64,000 nt of DNA from Nocardioides nitrophenolicus (GTDB lineage Bacteria; Actinomycetota; Actinomycetes; Propionibacteriales; Nocardioidaceae), in the NCBI RefSeq assembly GCF_016907515.1, contig NZ_JAFBBY010000001.1, forward strand, positions 3,658,001-3,722,000, read 5' to 3'. The notes under the pieces are model-generated. The model saw nothing but the letters and a program-made list of their open reading frames with translations, was not told the origin of the DNA and ran no database searches. The translations under genes were made by a program, and so were the position numbers. This document shows, piece by piece, positions 8,469 through 17,739 of the stretch. The first letter of the stretch is position 1. Every line of letters begins with the position of its first letter.

Positions 8469-9485
8469 TCAGAGCTCGAAGACGAGCCGTGCCGCCGTAC
8501 GGGCGTGCAGCACGTCGCCGATGGCCTCGTTGACCTGCTCGAGCTTGCGCGCCTCCGCGATGACCCTGGTGCGCCCCAGCGCGTGCAGCCGGAACACCTC
8601 GGCGAGGTCCTGACGAGTTCCGACGATCGAGCCGATCACCGAGATCCCCTTGAGCACGGTGTCGAAGATCGGCAGGTGCATCGGGCCGTCGCCCTCGGGC
8701 GGCAGCGCGACGCACACCAGCCGGCCGCCGCGGCGCAGTGCGGCGAAGGCCTGCTCGAAGGCCCTCGGGGTGACCGCGAGCGCGATCGCGACATCGGCGC
8801 CGCCGAGGTCCGCGATCGCCTGGACCGGATCGGTGGTGCCGGCGTTCACGGTGTGGTCGGCGCCCAGCTGGCGAGCCAGTCGCAGCTTCTCGTCGGTGAG
8901 GTCGACGGCGATGACCTCCGCGCCGACGAGCCGTGCGTACTGCACCGCGAGGTGCCCGAGCCCGCCGACACCGAACACGGCCACGCGCTCGCCGGGGACG
9001 ACGCGCGCGACCTTGATCGCCTTGTAGGTCGTCACGCCGGCGCAGGTCAGTGGCGCGGCGTCGAAGGAGCTGACCCCGTCGGGCACCGGCACGACGTAGG
9101 CGGCGTCGGCGACGGCGTACTCGGCGAAGGCACCGTCGACGGAGTAGCCGCTGTTCTGCTGCTGCTCGCAGAGCGTCTCCCAGCCGCTGACGCAGTGGTC
9201 GCAGTGGCCGCAGGCGTGGCCCAGCCAGGCGATCGCGACGCGGTCGCCGACCGCGCGCTGGGTCACGCCGGGGCCGACGGCACTGACGACGCCGACGCCC
9301 TCGTGGCCCGGAACGAACGGTGGTGTCGGCTTGACCGGCCAGTCGCCGTGCGCGGCGTGGATGTCGGTGTGGCACAGACCGCAGGCCTCCATCCGTACGA
9401 CGACCTGGCCGGCGCCCGGCTCCGGCACCGGCCGCTCCTCGATGACGAGGGGGCTCTCGAACCCCGTCACGACTGCTGCTCTCAT
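8469..9485 (-). CDS. Zinc-dependent alcohol dehydrogenase (AdhP type)
   Basis: 338 residues of the medium-chain dehydrogenase family. Catalytic zinc ligands in CGLCHTD (Cys38) and PGHEGVG (His61). Structural zinc lobe Cys92, Cys95, Cys98 and Cys106. NAD(P) motif GVGGLGHLA around 172-180. It interconverts a primary alcohol and an aldehyde with NAD(H). ATG 9485 has AGGAGAGAG upstream. It lies 64 bp behind the leftward PaaX gene and is probably co-transcribed with it. Substrate not predictable. Confidence 0.88.
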   Translation of the reverse strand: MRAAVVTGFESPLVIEERPVPEPGAGQVVVRMEACGLCHTDIHAAHGDWPVKPTPPFVPGHEGVGVVSAVGPGVTQRAVGDRVAIAWLGHACGHCDHCVSGWETLCEQQQNSGYSVDGAFAEYAVADAAYVVPVPDGVSSFDAAPLTCAGVTTYKAIKVARVVPGERVAVFGVGGLGHLAVQYARLVGAEVIAVDLTDEKLRLARQLGADHTVNAGTTDPVQAIADLGGADVAIALAVTPRAFEQAFAALRRGGRLVCVALPPEGDGPMHLPIFDTVLKGISVIGSIVGTRQDLAEVFRLHALGRTRVIAEARKLEQVNEAIGDVLHARTAARLVFEL

Positions 9486-9549
9486 GGCTGTCTCTCTCCT
9501 GCACTGCGGGCCGATGGGTCACCTCCATTCCAGGGCCCGAGCGAGGCGG

Positions 9550-10461
9550 TCACGAGGGGCTTTGGTCCCCAGTCGCCGGTCTCTTCGGCAGGTGCGGCGA
9601 GGATGTCGGCCGGGCCGCCCCCGCCGCTCGCCCCACGACCGCGGCCACATAGGCCGCGGCGGGCTCGCGCACCAGGTCCCGCAGCTCGAGGAACCGCGGC
9701 AGCGTCTGGTTCCCCGGCCAGTCCGTGGGCAGGAACTCGGCGGGCAGCGCCGGGTCGACGTACGTGATGGGTCGCCAGGTGTCCAGCGCCCGGATCCAGG
9801 TGCGGAACGCCGCGCGGGGCTCGCGGCCGGCACGGAACGCCGCGACGTCGGGTTCGACGGTCTCGCGGAAGACGTCGTGGAGCGCCCACACCGACTCCAG
9901 GTCCCACCAGCGCTGGACGGCGACCGGCGGCTCGGTCGCGCCCCGGATCGAGTCGACGAGGAAGAGGGTCACCCGGTCGGCCACGCCGAGGTCGGCGACG
10001 ATCTGCTCGATCTCGTCGACCATGAAGCCGGGCGCGATGAGGAGGGCGGCCGCCACGGAGCCGCAGCCCACCCAGGTGAGCCGGCGGCGCAGCTGGTGGC
10101 GCAGGTCGCGCTGCTCCTCGGGGATCGAGAACGAGATCACGCACCAGGGCGAGTCCACGGTCATGAAGCGGGGCGCCACGATCCGCTGGATGTCGCGCTG
10201 GATCGTCGCCTCGGCGCGCGGGGTGAGCACGTAGCCGGAGGCGCCCTCGCGGACGTCGGTGGTGACGATGCCCTTGGCCTTCAGCCGGGTCAGGGCCGTC
10301 CGGGTCCGCGCACCGCTCACGTCGACCGCCTCCATCAGGGAGACGAGCGAGCCGGAGGTGAGCCAGGGCTCCCCGGCGGCGACGGAGACGCCGAGCACGG
10401 TGCGCAGCAGCGAGGTCGCGCTCCCCGGCCGGGCGTCGAACTCGTCGACGAGCTCCTCCAC
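9550..10461 (-). CDS. PaaX-family transcriptional regulator 1
   Basis: 303 residues with an N-terminal winged helix (about 15-85; GARTRTALTRLKAKGIV is the recognition region) and the PaaX central and C-terminal domains (RRRLTWVGCGSVAAALLIAPGF, RWWDLESVW, YVDPALPAEFLPTDWPG). PaaX proteins are GntR-like repressors released by aryl-CoA or similar acyl-CoA effectors. It is divergent from a close paralogue at 10679 across a 217-bp control region. It is followed by the alcohol dehydrogenase gene. Confidence 0.88.
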   Translation of the reverse strand: MEELVDEFDARPGSATSLLRTVLGVSVAAGEPWLTSGSLVSLMEAVDVSGARTRTALTRLKAKGIVTTDVREGASGYVLTPRAEATIQRDIQRIVAPRFMTVDSPWCVISFSIPEEQRDLRHQLRRRLTWVGCGSVAAALLIAPGFMVDEIEQIVADLGVADRVTLFLVDSIRGATEPPVAVQRWWDLESVWALHDVFRETVEPDVAAFRAGREPRAAFRTWIRALDTWRPITYVDPALPAEFLPTDWPGNQTLPRFLELRDLVREPAAAYVAAVVGRAAGAARPTSSPHLPKRPATGDQSPS

Positions 10462-10579
10462 GAGTCGATCCCTCTCAGCGCTGCTGCCGGCGGTGTGACT
10501 CCCGGATCCTAGGCGACCGCGCGGCGGGCCGGCGTAACGCGCCTGTCACGAGGCTTAACAGAACTGACGTTTCAATTCG

Positions 10580-10609
10580 TTGACGAACGTGACGAAGCCG
10601 GACTACATT
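10580..10609 (+). promoter_or_regulatory. Sigma70-type promoter for the PaaX2 operon
   Basis: TTGACG at 10580-10585 and TACATT at 10604-10609 are separated by 18 bp, about 70 bp ahead of the PaaX2 start. The -10 overlaps the TCACA-AA-TGTGA palindrome, which suits repression. Confidence 0.55.
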
Positions 10610-10620
10610 CACAAATGTGA
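10609..10620. promoter_or_regulatory. Palindromic operator TCACA-AA-TGTGA
   Basis: A perfect 5+2+5 palindrome overlapping the -10 of the predicted rightward promoter between the divergent PaaX genes. Likely bound by one of the two flanking regulators. Confidence 0.5.
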
Positions 10621-10624
10621 CGTA

Positions 10625-10651
10625 CGGAACAGTCATGAAATATCTGTTCCG
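10625..10651. promoter_or_regulatory. Inverted repeat CGGAACAG-N11-CTGTTCCG
   Basis: Perfect 8-bp arms with an 11-bp spacer, downstream of the predicted -10 and 27 bp before the PaaX2 start codon. It is either a repressor operator or a leader hairpin; the position favours an operator for autoregulation. Confidence 0.55.
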
Positions 10652-10678
10652 CAAGGCGACCAGGTCGAGGGAGGGCAC

Positions 10679-11557
10679 ATGAGCGGTGTCATGGACGACC
10701 TCGACGCGCGGGTCGGCAGCACCACCTCGCTGCTGCGCACCGTGATCGGGGTCAGCGTCCGCGCCGAGGGCGGCTGGCTGTCCTCCTCGGCGTTCGTCAC
10801 GCTGCTCGACGAGCTCGGCGTCCCGGCCGGGCGCACCCGCACCGCGCTGACCCGGCTCAAGGCCAAGGGGATCCTGGTCCTCGAGGCGCGGGCGGGCAGT
10901 GCCGGCTACTCGCTGACCGACGCCGCCCGCCGGATGCTCGAGCGTGGTGACCGGCGCATCCACCAGCCGCGGTTCATGGACGACGACCACGACTGGTTCG
11001 TCATCTCCTTCACCGTCCCCGAGGACGACCGCCAGCTGCGCCACCAGCTCAAGCGGCGGCTCAGTTGGATCGGCTGCGGCTCGGTCGCGGGCGCGCTGTG
11101 GATCGGCCCCGGCTTCCTGATCGACGAGGCGGAGCAGATCGTGGCCGACCTGGGGCTCACCGGCCAGGTCACCCTCTTCGTCGTCCAGGAGATCCGCGGC
11201 GCGACCGCCCCCGCCGACGCCGTCGCGCGCTGGTGGGACCTGCCGGCCATCGCCGCCCGCCACGAGGCCTTCCTCTCGGCCCACGGGGCGTCCCTCGCCG
11301 CCTACCGGGCGGACCCCGGACCGCGCGACGCCTTCCGCCGGTGGATCCTCGCCCTCGACGCCTGGCGCCCGATCCCGTACGTCGACCCCGGGCTGCCGCT
11401 GTCGCTCCTGCCCGAGGACTGGCCGGGCAGGAGGAGCATCCCCGCCTTCCTCGAGCTGCGCGACGCGCTCAGCCTCCCCGCGGCCGAGTACGTCCACACG
11501 GTCGTGGCCGCCCCCGCCGCCCGCGCCGCCCAGCACCGAGGCCAGGAGTCAGCATGA
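10679..11557 (+). CDS. PaaX-family transcriptional regulator 2
   Basis: 292 residues, closely similar along its whole length to the divergent protein at 9550 (shared TRTALTRLKAKGI, RRLSWIGCGSVAGAL, RWWDLPAI, YVDPGLP-LLPEDWPG). ATG 10679 is preceded by GAGGGAGGG. The winged helix occupies about 10-80. It heads the rightward operon and its stop overlaps the flavin reductase start (ATGA), so it probably autoregulates the operon in response to a pathway acyl-CoA or aromatic intermediate. Confidence 0.88.
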   Translation: MSGVMDDLDARVGSTTSLLRTVIGVSVRAEGGWLSSSAFVTLLDELGVPAGRTRTALTRLKAKGILVLEARAGSAGYSLTDAARRMLERGDRRIHQPRFMDDDHDWFVISFTVPEDDRQLRHQLKRRLSWIGCGSVAGALWIGPGFLIDEAEQIVADLGLTGQVTLFVVQEIRGATAPADAVARWWDLPAIAARHEAFLSAHGASLAAYRADPGPRDAFRRWILALDAWRPIPYVDPGLPLSLLPEDWPGRRSIPAFLELRDALSLPAAEYVHTVVAAPAARAAQHRGQESA

Positions 11558-12063
11558 CCGGAACCGCACTCGACCAGGGCCGCCTCCGCGAGGCCTTCGC
11601 CCGCTTCCCCTCCGGTGTCGCGGTGCTCGCCGCCGTCGTCGAAGGCGCCCCGCAGGTGCTGGTGGTGTCCTCCTTCACGGTCGGGGTCTCGCTCGACCCG
11701 CCGCTGGTGGCCTTCGCCGTACAGAACGGGTCGGGGACCTGGCCGGTGCTGAAGCGCGCCGGATCGCTGGGCGTCAGCGTGCTGGGCGCCGAGCACGGCG
11801 AGCTCTGCCGCCAGCTGGCCTCGCGCGAGAAGGAGGCCCGGCTGGTCAACGACCCGCTGCGGCGGATGGACTCGGGGGCGCTGATCGTCCCCGACACCCC
11901 GCTGCGGCTGTGGTGTCGCATCCACGACGAGTTCCCCGCCGGCGACCACACCATGGTCCTGCTCGAGGTGCTCGACGTCGACGGCGACACCGTCGGCGAC
12001 CTCGCGGGCGAGCCGCTCGTGTTCCACGGCTCCGCCTTCCGCCGGCTGAAGGAGCCGAGCTGA
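11554..12063 (+). CDS. Flavin reductase (HpaC-like, two-component monooxygenase partner)
   Basis: 169 residues with the flavin-reductase-like fold: FARFPSGVAVLA start, VSSFTVGVSLDPPLVAFAV FMN-binding segment, SREKEAR, and the C-terminal GEPLVFHGSAFRRL signature. The family reduces free FMN/FAD with NAD(P)H and supplies it to a separate monooxygenase. The likely client in this operon is the acyl-CoA-dehydrogenase-like protein at 15891 or the LLM enzyme at 17736. Coupled to PaaX2 (ATGA) and to the next gene (TGATG). Confidence 0.85.
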   Translation: MTGTALDQGRLREAFARFPSGVAVLAAVVEGAPQVLVVSSFTVGVSLDPPLVAFAVQNGSGTWPVLKRAGSLGVSVLGAEHGELCRQLASREKEARLVNDPLRRMDSGALIVPDTPLRLWCRIHDEFPAGDHTMVLLEVLDVDGDTVGDLAGEPLVFHGSAFRRLKEPS

Positions 12064-12401
12064 TGGCGGCGACCGGCCCGGACGCCTGGGACCTCCGGCT
12101 CCGCGCGCTGCACCGGCCCACCGGGTGGCGGCGGGGGATCTGCCTGCTGCCGGAGGTGCCGGCCGAGGCCGCCGACGCGGCCGCCCGGGTGCTGGCCGAG
12201 CACGGCGAAGAGCGGGTACGCCGACTCGCCACGATCGCGCCCCGCCCCGGGGCGGCACACACCACCGACGACGAGATCGTCTACTTCCTCGACCGCTTCG
12301 GCCACGAGTACACCGTCGTGCTCTGCGGAGCCGATCGCGCCGACAAGACCGCCGTGAGGCTGGCCGCCGACCGAGCAGGGTGCGCCCTGGTCCTGGTCTG
12401 A
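12063..12401 (+). CDS. Hypothetical protein, 112 aa
   Basis: Not recognised. It is soluble, has no signal peptide or Cys cluster, and is Ala/Arg-rich with the segment DDEIVYFLDRFGHEYTVVLCGADRADKTAVRLAADRAG, which suggests alternating helix and strand. ATG 12063 overlaps the flavin reductase stop. The 116-bp gap before the ABC transporter genes suggests it ends a translational unit. Codon use is like its neighbours, so it is probably a real gene. Confidence 0.6.
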   Translation: MAATGPDAWDLRLRALHRPTGWRRGICLLPEVPAEAADAAARVLAEHGEERVRRLATIAPRPGAAHTTDDEIVYFLDRFGHEYTVVLCGADRADKTAVRLAADRAGCALVLV

Positions 12402-12517
12402 CCCCGTCCGCTCCGACCATCCCGCCCGTCCACCGACCCGTCCACCGAAGCCTCGATCTTCTCGGGACCCTCCCCTCCCCGCGCGTCCCTGTCCGCGCCC
12501 CAGAGAAAGAACCCGTC

Positions 12518-13450
12518 ATGACTCCTCTCACCCACCGCTTCCGGGCGATCGGCCTGGTCGCCGCCCTCGCCGCCACCGCCTCGCTGACCGCCTGTGGCTC
12601 GTCCTCCGACGACGACGGCGACAAGCCGGCCGCCACCGGGGGCACGGCCCTGTTCAAGACCCTGCCGAAGGCGAACCAGGACTCGGGCGAGGTCAGCTTC
12701 GGCGCGCTCTGGGAGACGCCACCGATCATCAGCGTCACCGCCTCCGACACCACCAAGCCGGTCGGCCTGGCCCCGGACCTCGCCGCCGCGCTCGGCGAGG
12801 AGCTGGGGGTGAAGGCCACCTGGCAGAACATGCAGTGGCCGGCGCAGCTGCCGGGCGTCCAGTCCGGCGTCGTCGACGCGCTCTTCGGTCAGGTCAACGT
12901 CACCGAGGAGCGGGAGCAGAGCATCGTCGACATGGTGCCGTTCTACAAGACGACCATGGCCCTGCTCCTTCCCGCCGCCGACGCCGACGGCGTGACCAAG
13001 CTCGGCGACATGTGCGGTACGACGATCGGCGCCCCGGTCGGCTCGGAGACGGTCGCGGAGCTGGAGCGGGTGAGCGCGGCGGAGTGCGCCTCCCAGCCGG
13101 TCGAGATCAAGGAGTTCCAGGGCGCCACGCTGGCGATCAGCGCGGTCAAGTCGGGCTCGATCGACGCCTGGCTGGACACGACGGCCAGCCAGGTCGTCGC
13201 CGCCGACGCCGACGGCGACCTCACCGCGGTCGAGGTCCCCGAGGACGAGATCGCGCCCGTCTACAACGGCATCGCCGTCGGCAAGGACAAGCCCGAGCTC
13301 ACCAAGGCCCTCGTGGAGGCGCTGCGCGCGCTGATCGAGAGCGGCCGGTACGACGAGATCTTCGCCGCGAACGACTCCTCGGCCGCCGCCATCACCGTGG
13401 ACGAGGTCGTCGCGAACCCGATCACCTCGACGCCGGTCGGCGAGAAGTAG
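12518..13450 (+). CDS. ABC transporter substrate-binding lipoprotein, polar amino acid (SBP_bac_3) type
   Basis: 310 residues. Lipoprotein signal peptide with lipobox LTAC (Cys about residue 27), Ser/Asp-rich linker, then a type II periplasmic-binding fold (FGALWETPPIIS, GLAPDLAAALGEELGV, VVDALFGQVNVTEERE, GSETVAELE, SGSIDAWLDTTAS). It should capture a small charged or polar ligand outside the membrane and deliver it to the permease at 13462. Its place in a catabolic operon suggests a pathway substrate rather than a nutrient amino acid. Confidence 0.9.
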   Translation: MTPLTHRFRAIGLVAALAATASLTACGSSSDDDGDKPAATGGTALFKTLPKANQDSGEVSFGALWETPPIISVTASDTTKPVGLAPDLAAALGEELGVKATWQNMQWPAQLPGVQSGVVDALFGQVNVTEEREQSIVDMVPFYKTTMALLLPAADADGVTKLGDMCGTTIGAPVGSETVAELERVSAAECASQPVEIKEFQGATLAISAVKSGSIDAWLDTTASQVVAADADGDLTAVEVPEDEIAPVYNGIAVGKDKPELTKALVEALRALIESGRYDEIFAANDSSAAAITVDEVVANPITSTPVGEK

Positions 13451-13461
13451 CGGCCGCGCTG

Positions 13462-14337
13462 ATGACCAAGCCAGCCGTGGCCGGCCGGACGGTGATCGCA
13501 CCGCCCGCCGACGCCGCCCCGGTCCCGAAGGTCGTTCCCGTCCGGCACTGGGGCCGGGGGATCGGCGCGGCCGTCGTCCTGCTGCTCGTCGCCGGGGCGG
13601 TCAAGGGGGTCGCCACCAACGACAACCTCGAGTGGAGCGTCGTCGGTGACTACCTCTTCGACGCCAACGTGCTGCGGGGACTGCGCCTGACCCTGGCCAT
13701 GACGGCGCTCGGCATGGTCGCCGGGCTGGTCCTGGCCGTCGTCGTCGGCGTGATGCGGACCTCGGCCAGCCGGATCGTCGCCGGCGCGGCCGCGGTCTGG
13801 GTCTTCGTCTTCCGCGGCATCCCGCTCGTCGTCCTGCTGATCTTCGTGGGCAACCTCGGCCTGTTCTTCGACAACCTCACGATCGCGATCCCCCTGACCG
13901 GGGTGGAGCTCTGGTCGGCGCCCGTCAGCGAGGTGGTCACGCCCTTCTGGGCCTCGGTGACCGCGCTGGCGCTGGCCGGGTCTGGCTACATGGCGGAGGT
14001 GGTCCGCGCCGGCCTGCTCTCCGTCGGTCGCGGGCAGCACGAGGCCGCCATGGCGCTCGGCCTCCCGCAGGTCGGCACCCTCCGGTACATCGTGCTGCCG
14101 CAGGCGCTGCGGGTGATCATCCCGCCCCTCGGCAACGAGCTGATCGGGATGCTCAAGGCGTCGGCCATCGTCTCGGTGATCGCGGGTGGCGACCTGATGA
14201 CCGCCGTCCTCGGCATCTCCGGCGTCACCTTCCGCACCATCGAGATGCTCATCGTCGGCACCATCTGGTACCTCACCGTGATCGCGGTGCTCTCGGTCGG
14301 CCAGTACTTCCTCGAGCGAAAGGCGGCCGAGAAGTGA
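13462..14337 (+). CDS. ABC transporter permease, polar amino acid (HisM/GlnP) type
   Basis: 291 residues, several hydrophobic segments after a cytoplasmic Pro-rich N-terminus. The EAA loop reads [33 protein letters not shown], the typical His/Glu permease motif. [12 protein letters not shown] is the conserved family start. Gene order SBP-permease-ATPase is complete with only one permease, so it probably works as a homodimer. Its stop overlaps the ATPase GTG start. Confidence 0.92.
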   Translation: MTKPAVAGRTVIAPPADAAPVPKVVPVRHWGRGIGAAVVLLLVAGAVKGVATNDNLEWSVVGDYLFDANVLRGLRLTLAMTALGMVAGLVLAVVVGVMRTSASRIVAGAAAVWVFVFRGIPLVVLLIFVGNLGLFFDNLTIAIPLTGVELWSAPVSEVVTPFWASVTALALAGSGYMAEVVRAGLLSVGRGQHEAAMALGLPQVGTLRYIVLPQALRVIIPPLGNELIGMLKASAIVSVIAGGDLMTAVLGISGVTFRTIEMLIVGTIWYLTVIAVLSVGQYFLERKAAEK

Positions 14338-15143
14338 GGCGCGCGCCCGAAACCCTGACCGCGCCGTCGGCGTACGACGGCCCGATGATCGCCATCCGCG
14401 GCGTCCGCAAGTCCTACGGCTCCGTCGAGGTCCTACACGGCATCGACCTCGACGTCGCCCGCGGCGAGAACGTCTGCATCATCGGTCCCTCCGGGTCCGG
14501 CAAGAGCACCCTGCTCCGCACCCTCAACCACCTGGAGGACATCTCGGCCGGCACCATCCGCGTCGACGGCCGCCTGATCGGCTACGAGGAGCGGGCCGGC
14601 CGGCTCCACGAGCTGCGCGAGTCCGCGGCCTGCCAACAGCGGCTGCGGGTGGGCATGGTCTTCCAGCACTTCAACCTGTTCCCGCACATGACGGCCCTGG
14701 AGAACGTGGCCTTCGCGCCGATCCGGGTCAAGAAGGACAAGCCCGCGCAGGCCCGGGCCCACGCGGCCGAGCTCCTCGGCCGGGTCGGCCTGGCCGGCAA
14801 GGAGGACTCCTACCCGTCGAAGCTGTCCGGCGGCCAGCAGCAGCGGGTCGCCATCGCCCGGGCGATGGCGCTGCGCCCGGACGTGATGCTCTTCGACGAG
14901 CCGACCTCGGCCCTGGACCCCGAGCTGGTCGGCGAGGTGCTCGCCGTGATGCAGGATCTCGCCAGGACCGGCGGCATCACCATGGTCGTGGTGACCCACG
15001 AGATCGGGTTCGCCCGCGAGGTGGCCGACCGCGTCGTGTTCATGGACCAGGGCGTCATCGTCGAGATGGGCTCGCCCGGCCAGGTGCTCGACGACCCGCA
15101 GCACGAGCGCACCCGCGGCTTCCTCTCGGCGGTGCTGCGGTGA
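14334..15143 (+). CDS. ABC transporter ATP-binding protein, polar amino acid (GlnQ) type
   Basis: 269 residues. Walker [11 protein letters not shown]-loop [11 protein letters not shown], signature LSGGQQQR, Walker [14 protein letters not shown] and switch VTHE are all intact. GTG 14334 overlaps the permease stop (GTGA). Powers the importer formed with 12518 and 13462. About 17 residues precede the usual start of the domain; [12 protein letters not shown] is a possible internal start. Confidence 0.93.
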   Translation: MRRAPETLTAPSAYDGPMIAIRGVRKSYGSVEVLHGIDLDVARGENVCIIGPSGSGKSTLLRTLNHLEDISAGTIRVDGRLIGYEERAGRLHELRESAACQQRLRVGMVFQHFNLFPHMTALENVAFAPIRVKKDKPAQARAHAAELLGRVGLAGKEDSYPSKLSGGQQQRVAIARAMALRPDVMLFDEPTSALDPELVGEVLAVMQDLARTGGITMVVVTHEIGFAREVADRVVFMDQGVIVEMGSPGQVLDDPQHERTRGFLSAVLR

Positions 15144-15865
15144 CGGCCGGGGGACCGGTCGCCCTCGTGGCGGGCGCGACCGGGCCGATCGGCCGGGCGG
15201 TCGTGCGCGCGCTCGCGGCCGACGGCGCCCGCGTCGCCGCCCTGTCCCGTTCGGGCGACCGGGTGGACGGCTGTGTCCAGGCGCTCGCCTGCGACCTCGG
15301 CGACCCGGCGGCGCTGGACGCCGCGCTGAGTGCGGTCGAGGCGGGCTCGGGCCCGGTCGAGATCCTGGTCAACGCGGCGCACCCGCCCGCCGGGTTCGGT
15401 ACGCCGGTCGCCGAGCTCGACCCCGGCGTGCTCGCCGCCCAGCTGGCAGGCGCCGCGGCCCATGCCGCGCTCTGTGCCCGGGTGGTGCCCGGGATGCGCC
15501 GGCTCGGTCGCGGTCGGGTGGTCTACGTGGCCGGCGCGTCGATGGCCCGCCCCCTCCCGGGCGCCGGTGGGTACGCCGCCGCCAAGGCCGCGGGCGCGGC
15601 GCTCACCCGCCAGCTCGCGCTCGAGGAGGGCACGGCCGGCATCACCGCCAACGTGGTGGCGCCCGGCCGGGTCCTCGATCCGGAGTCGGCGAGCGAGCCG
15701 TCCGCGTCCGCCGCCGCGCTGGGCCAGGAGCTCGCCCGGCGTCTCGCCCTGCCCACCTTCCCGTCCCCCGACGACGTGGCCGCCGCCGTGCGCCTGCTCG
15801 TCGCCTCCCCGGCGCTCACCGGCCAGACCCTCTGGGTCACCGGTGGCGAGCCGATCACGGCCTAG
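15140..15865 (+). CDS. SDR-family oxidoreductase
   Basis: 241 residues: cofactor loop [14 protein letters not shown] (for the usual NNAG), catalytic YAAAK, and C-terminal [15 protein letters not shown] 15140 overlaps the ATPase stop (GTGA), placing an enzyme in the transport operon. Probably oxidises or reduces an alcohol/ketone intermediate with NAD(P). Substrate not predictable. Confidence 0.85.
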   Translation: MTAGGPVALVAGATGPIGRAVVRALAADGARVAALSRSGDRVDGCVQALACDLGDPAALDAALSAVEAGSGPVEILVNAAHPPAGFGTPVAELDPGVLAAQLAGAAAHAALCARVVPGMRRLGRGRVVYVAGASMARPLPGAGGYAAAKAAGAALTRQLALEEGTAGITANVVAPGRVLDPESASEPSASAAALGQELARRLALPTFPSPDDVAAAVRLLVASPALTGQTLWVTGGEPITA

Positions 15866-15890
15866 CCGCGCCCTCGAAAGGACTCTCGTC

Positions 15891-17153
15891 GTGACCACCA
15901 CCACCACCTCCGCCTCCACCACCACCCCCGACCTCGGGGTCGACCTCCGGGCGCCCGAGTCGGCCGAGGCGGTGCTGTCCAACGCCCGCGCACTGCTGCC
16001 GCTGGTCGCCGCCGAGGCCGATGCCGTCGAGGAGGCGGCCCGGCTCACCCCGCGGCTGGAGGCCGCCTTCCGCGCCGCGGGCGTCTTCCAGATGGCCTTC
16101 CCCGCCTTCCGGGGCGGGCTGGAGATGACCCTGGCCCAGCAGACCGAGGTGGTGGCCGAGATCGCCGCCGTGGACGCGTCCGCCGCCTGGAATGTCGCCG
16201 TCCTCAACGCCGGCGGCTACTACGCCGCCCGGCTCGGCGACCAGGCGTACGCCGAGCTCTACCCGACCCGCGACCGGCCGACCAGTGGGTCCTTCCATCC
16301 CCGGGGCCGGGCCCAGCGCGTCGACGGCGGCTTCCTCGTGACCGGCCACTGGGACTGGGGCAGCGGGAGCTACACCGCGGACCACGTCGTCGGCAGCGCC
16401 GAGGTCTTCGACGGCGACACCCCCGTCATCGGCTCCGGCGGCAAGCAGATGCACCTCGGGCTGTGGCTGCCGAAGGACCGGCTCACCGTGCTGCACAACT
16501 GGCAGACGCTCGGCGTCCGCGGGTCCGGCAGCACGTCGTACGAGATCGTCGAGCCGGTCTTCGTCCCGGAGCACCACTCCTTCGACCGGGAGGCCGAGTA
16601 CGACCAGTCCCGCGATCCGCTGAACCGCAGTGTCCGGCTGGCGCACTACGCCCTGACCGGGGTCGCCCTGGGCGTCTCTCGGCACCTGGTGCACGAGGCG
16701 GCGGCGGTGGTCGGGCGCCGGGTCCCGGCGGGCAGCGCCGCCAATCCCGACTCCGCGGCGCTGCAGACCCTCGGCCTGGCCATGGCCGAGGTCGACTTCG
16801 CCTACGCCGGCGTGCGGGCGGTCGCCGACCTGGTCGACGAGGTGATCTTCGGTGGCGACGCGCTGGCGCCCGTGCACGAAGCGCGGATGACGGCGGCGAA
16901 CGCGGCGGCGGCCGTGGCGCTGCGCCGGGTCGTGGACCTGACGACCGAGCTCCTCGGCGGGCAGCTGATCCTGGACCGCAGCCCGGTGCAGCGGGTGCTG
17001 CGCGACGCGTACGGCGCCCTGGCGCACGCCGGCACCCGGCGGATGCTGCTGGCCCCGCTCGCCGCCTCCGCCCTCGCCGACGAGCAGCACCGACTCACCC
17101 TGCCCGACGACCCGACGTACGGCGCCGGGCCGCTCCGGGGCGCCGGATCATGA
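15891..17153 (+). CDS. Acyl-CoA-dehydrogenase-like flavin-dependent monooxygenase (HsaA-like)
   Basis: 420 residues with the acyl-CoA dehydrogenase fold as used by group D flavin monooxygenases: AAFRAAGVFQMAFPAFRGG, GGFLVTGHWDWGSGSYTADHVVG, and a C-terminal LTTELLGGQLILDRSPVQRVLRDAYG bundle. The catalytic Glu of true dehydrogenases is not recognised. GTG 15891 has AAAGGA 8 nt upstream. The first 12 residues are Thr-rich (ACC repeats). With the flavin reductase at 11554 it probably forms a two-component hydroxylase. A true dehydrogenase cannot be excluded. Confidence 0.78.
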   Translation: MTTTTTSASTTTPDLGVDLRAPESAEAVLSNARALLPLVAAEADAVEEAARLTPRLEAAFRAAGVFQMAFPAFRGGLEMTLAQQTEVVAEIAAVDASAAWNVAVLNAGGYYAARLGDQAYAELYPTRDRPTSGSFHPRGRAQRVDGGFLVTGHWDWGSGSYTADHVVGSAEVFDGDTPVIGSGGKQMHLGLWLPKDRLTVLHNWQTLGVRGSGSTSYEIVEPVFVPEHHSFDREAEYDQSRDPLNRSVRLAHYALTGVALGVSRHLVHEAAAVVGRRVPAGSAANPDSAALQTLGLAMAEVDFAYAGVRAVADLVDEVIFGGDALAPVHEARMTAANAAAAVALRRVVDLTTELLGGQLILDRSPVQRVLRDAYGALAHAGTRRMLLAPLAASALADEQHRLTLPDDPTYGAGPLRGAGS

Positions 17154-17449
17154 CCGAGCCTCGGCTCACCGCCCCGGCCCCGCGGCTGCGGGTGGTGGTG
17201 GACCGGGCCGAGAGCCCGCGGTGCGGACTGCGCGTCGGAGACGCGGTCGTGATCGACGGATCCACCATCGCGACGGACGGTCGGGAGTTCTGCTCGGCCG
17301 CGCTCGCCGCCGTGGCGCCGGTGCTCGCCGCCCGCCAGTACCCGCTGCCGGTCGACGACTGGCTGGTCCGCAAGCCCTACCTGTCCTGCCCGCACGCCGA
17401 GGACCGCGTGGTGCTGCGGATCGAGGAGCTGGGGGAGGACCCGCGATGA
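17150..17449 (+). CDS. TIGR04076-family small protein, copy 1
   Basis: 99 residues. Three Cys positions typical of the family: CGLRVGD, EFC and SCPHAEDRVVLRIE. The function of the family is not established. ATG 17150 overlaps the monooxygenase stop, and its own stop overlaps the next paralogue (ATGA). The N-terminus is Pro-rich. The three conserved Cys could bind a metal or a redox cofactor; this is inference. Confidence 0.75.
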   Translation: MTEPRLTAPAPRLRVVVDRAESPRCGLRVGDAVVIDGSTIATDGREFCSAALAAVAPVLAARQYPLPVDDWLVRKPYLSCPHAEDRVVLRIEELGEDPR

Positions 17450-17739
17450 GCCTGCGGGTGCGCTGCACCGTGGAGGGCTTCAACTACTCGGCCTGCGGCC
17501 TCGCGGTCGGCGACAGCTTCGAGCTGTCCGCCACCGGCGTGACCGTGCCCGAGGGCCGTGCCTTCTGCTACTTCGCCATCACCAACGCGATCGCGGCCGT
17601 CCAGCCCAGCCTGGGCGCCGACGTACCGGACGCCTACCTCGCCGCCCGCCCCCTCGTGATGTGTCCCGACACACCGGAGGAGCTGCGGATGCGGGTCGAG
17701 GTCGTCGACCCGACGCCACCGACAGGAGAGCCCTCATGA
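17446..17739 (+). CDS. TIGR04076-family small protein, copy 2
   Basis: 97 residues, paralogous to the gene just upstream with the same order of motifs: CGLAVGD, AFC and MCPDTPEELRMRVE. ATG 17446 has GGGGGAGG upstream. Coupled on both sides by 4-bp overlaps (to copy 1 and to the LLM gene), so the two probably act together, perhaps as a heterodimer. Function not known. Confidence 0.78.
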   Translation: MSLRVRCTVEGFNYSACGLAVGDSFELSATGVTVPEGRAFCYFAITNAIAAVQPSLGADVPDAYLAARPLVMCPDTPEELRMRVEVVDPTPPTGEPS

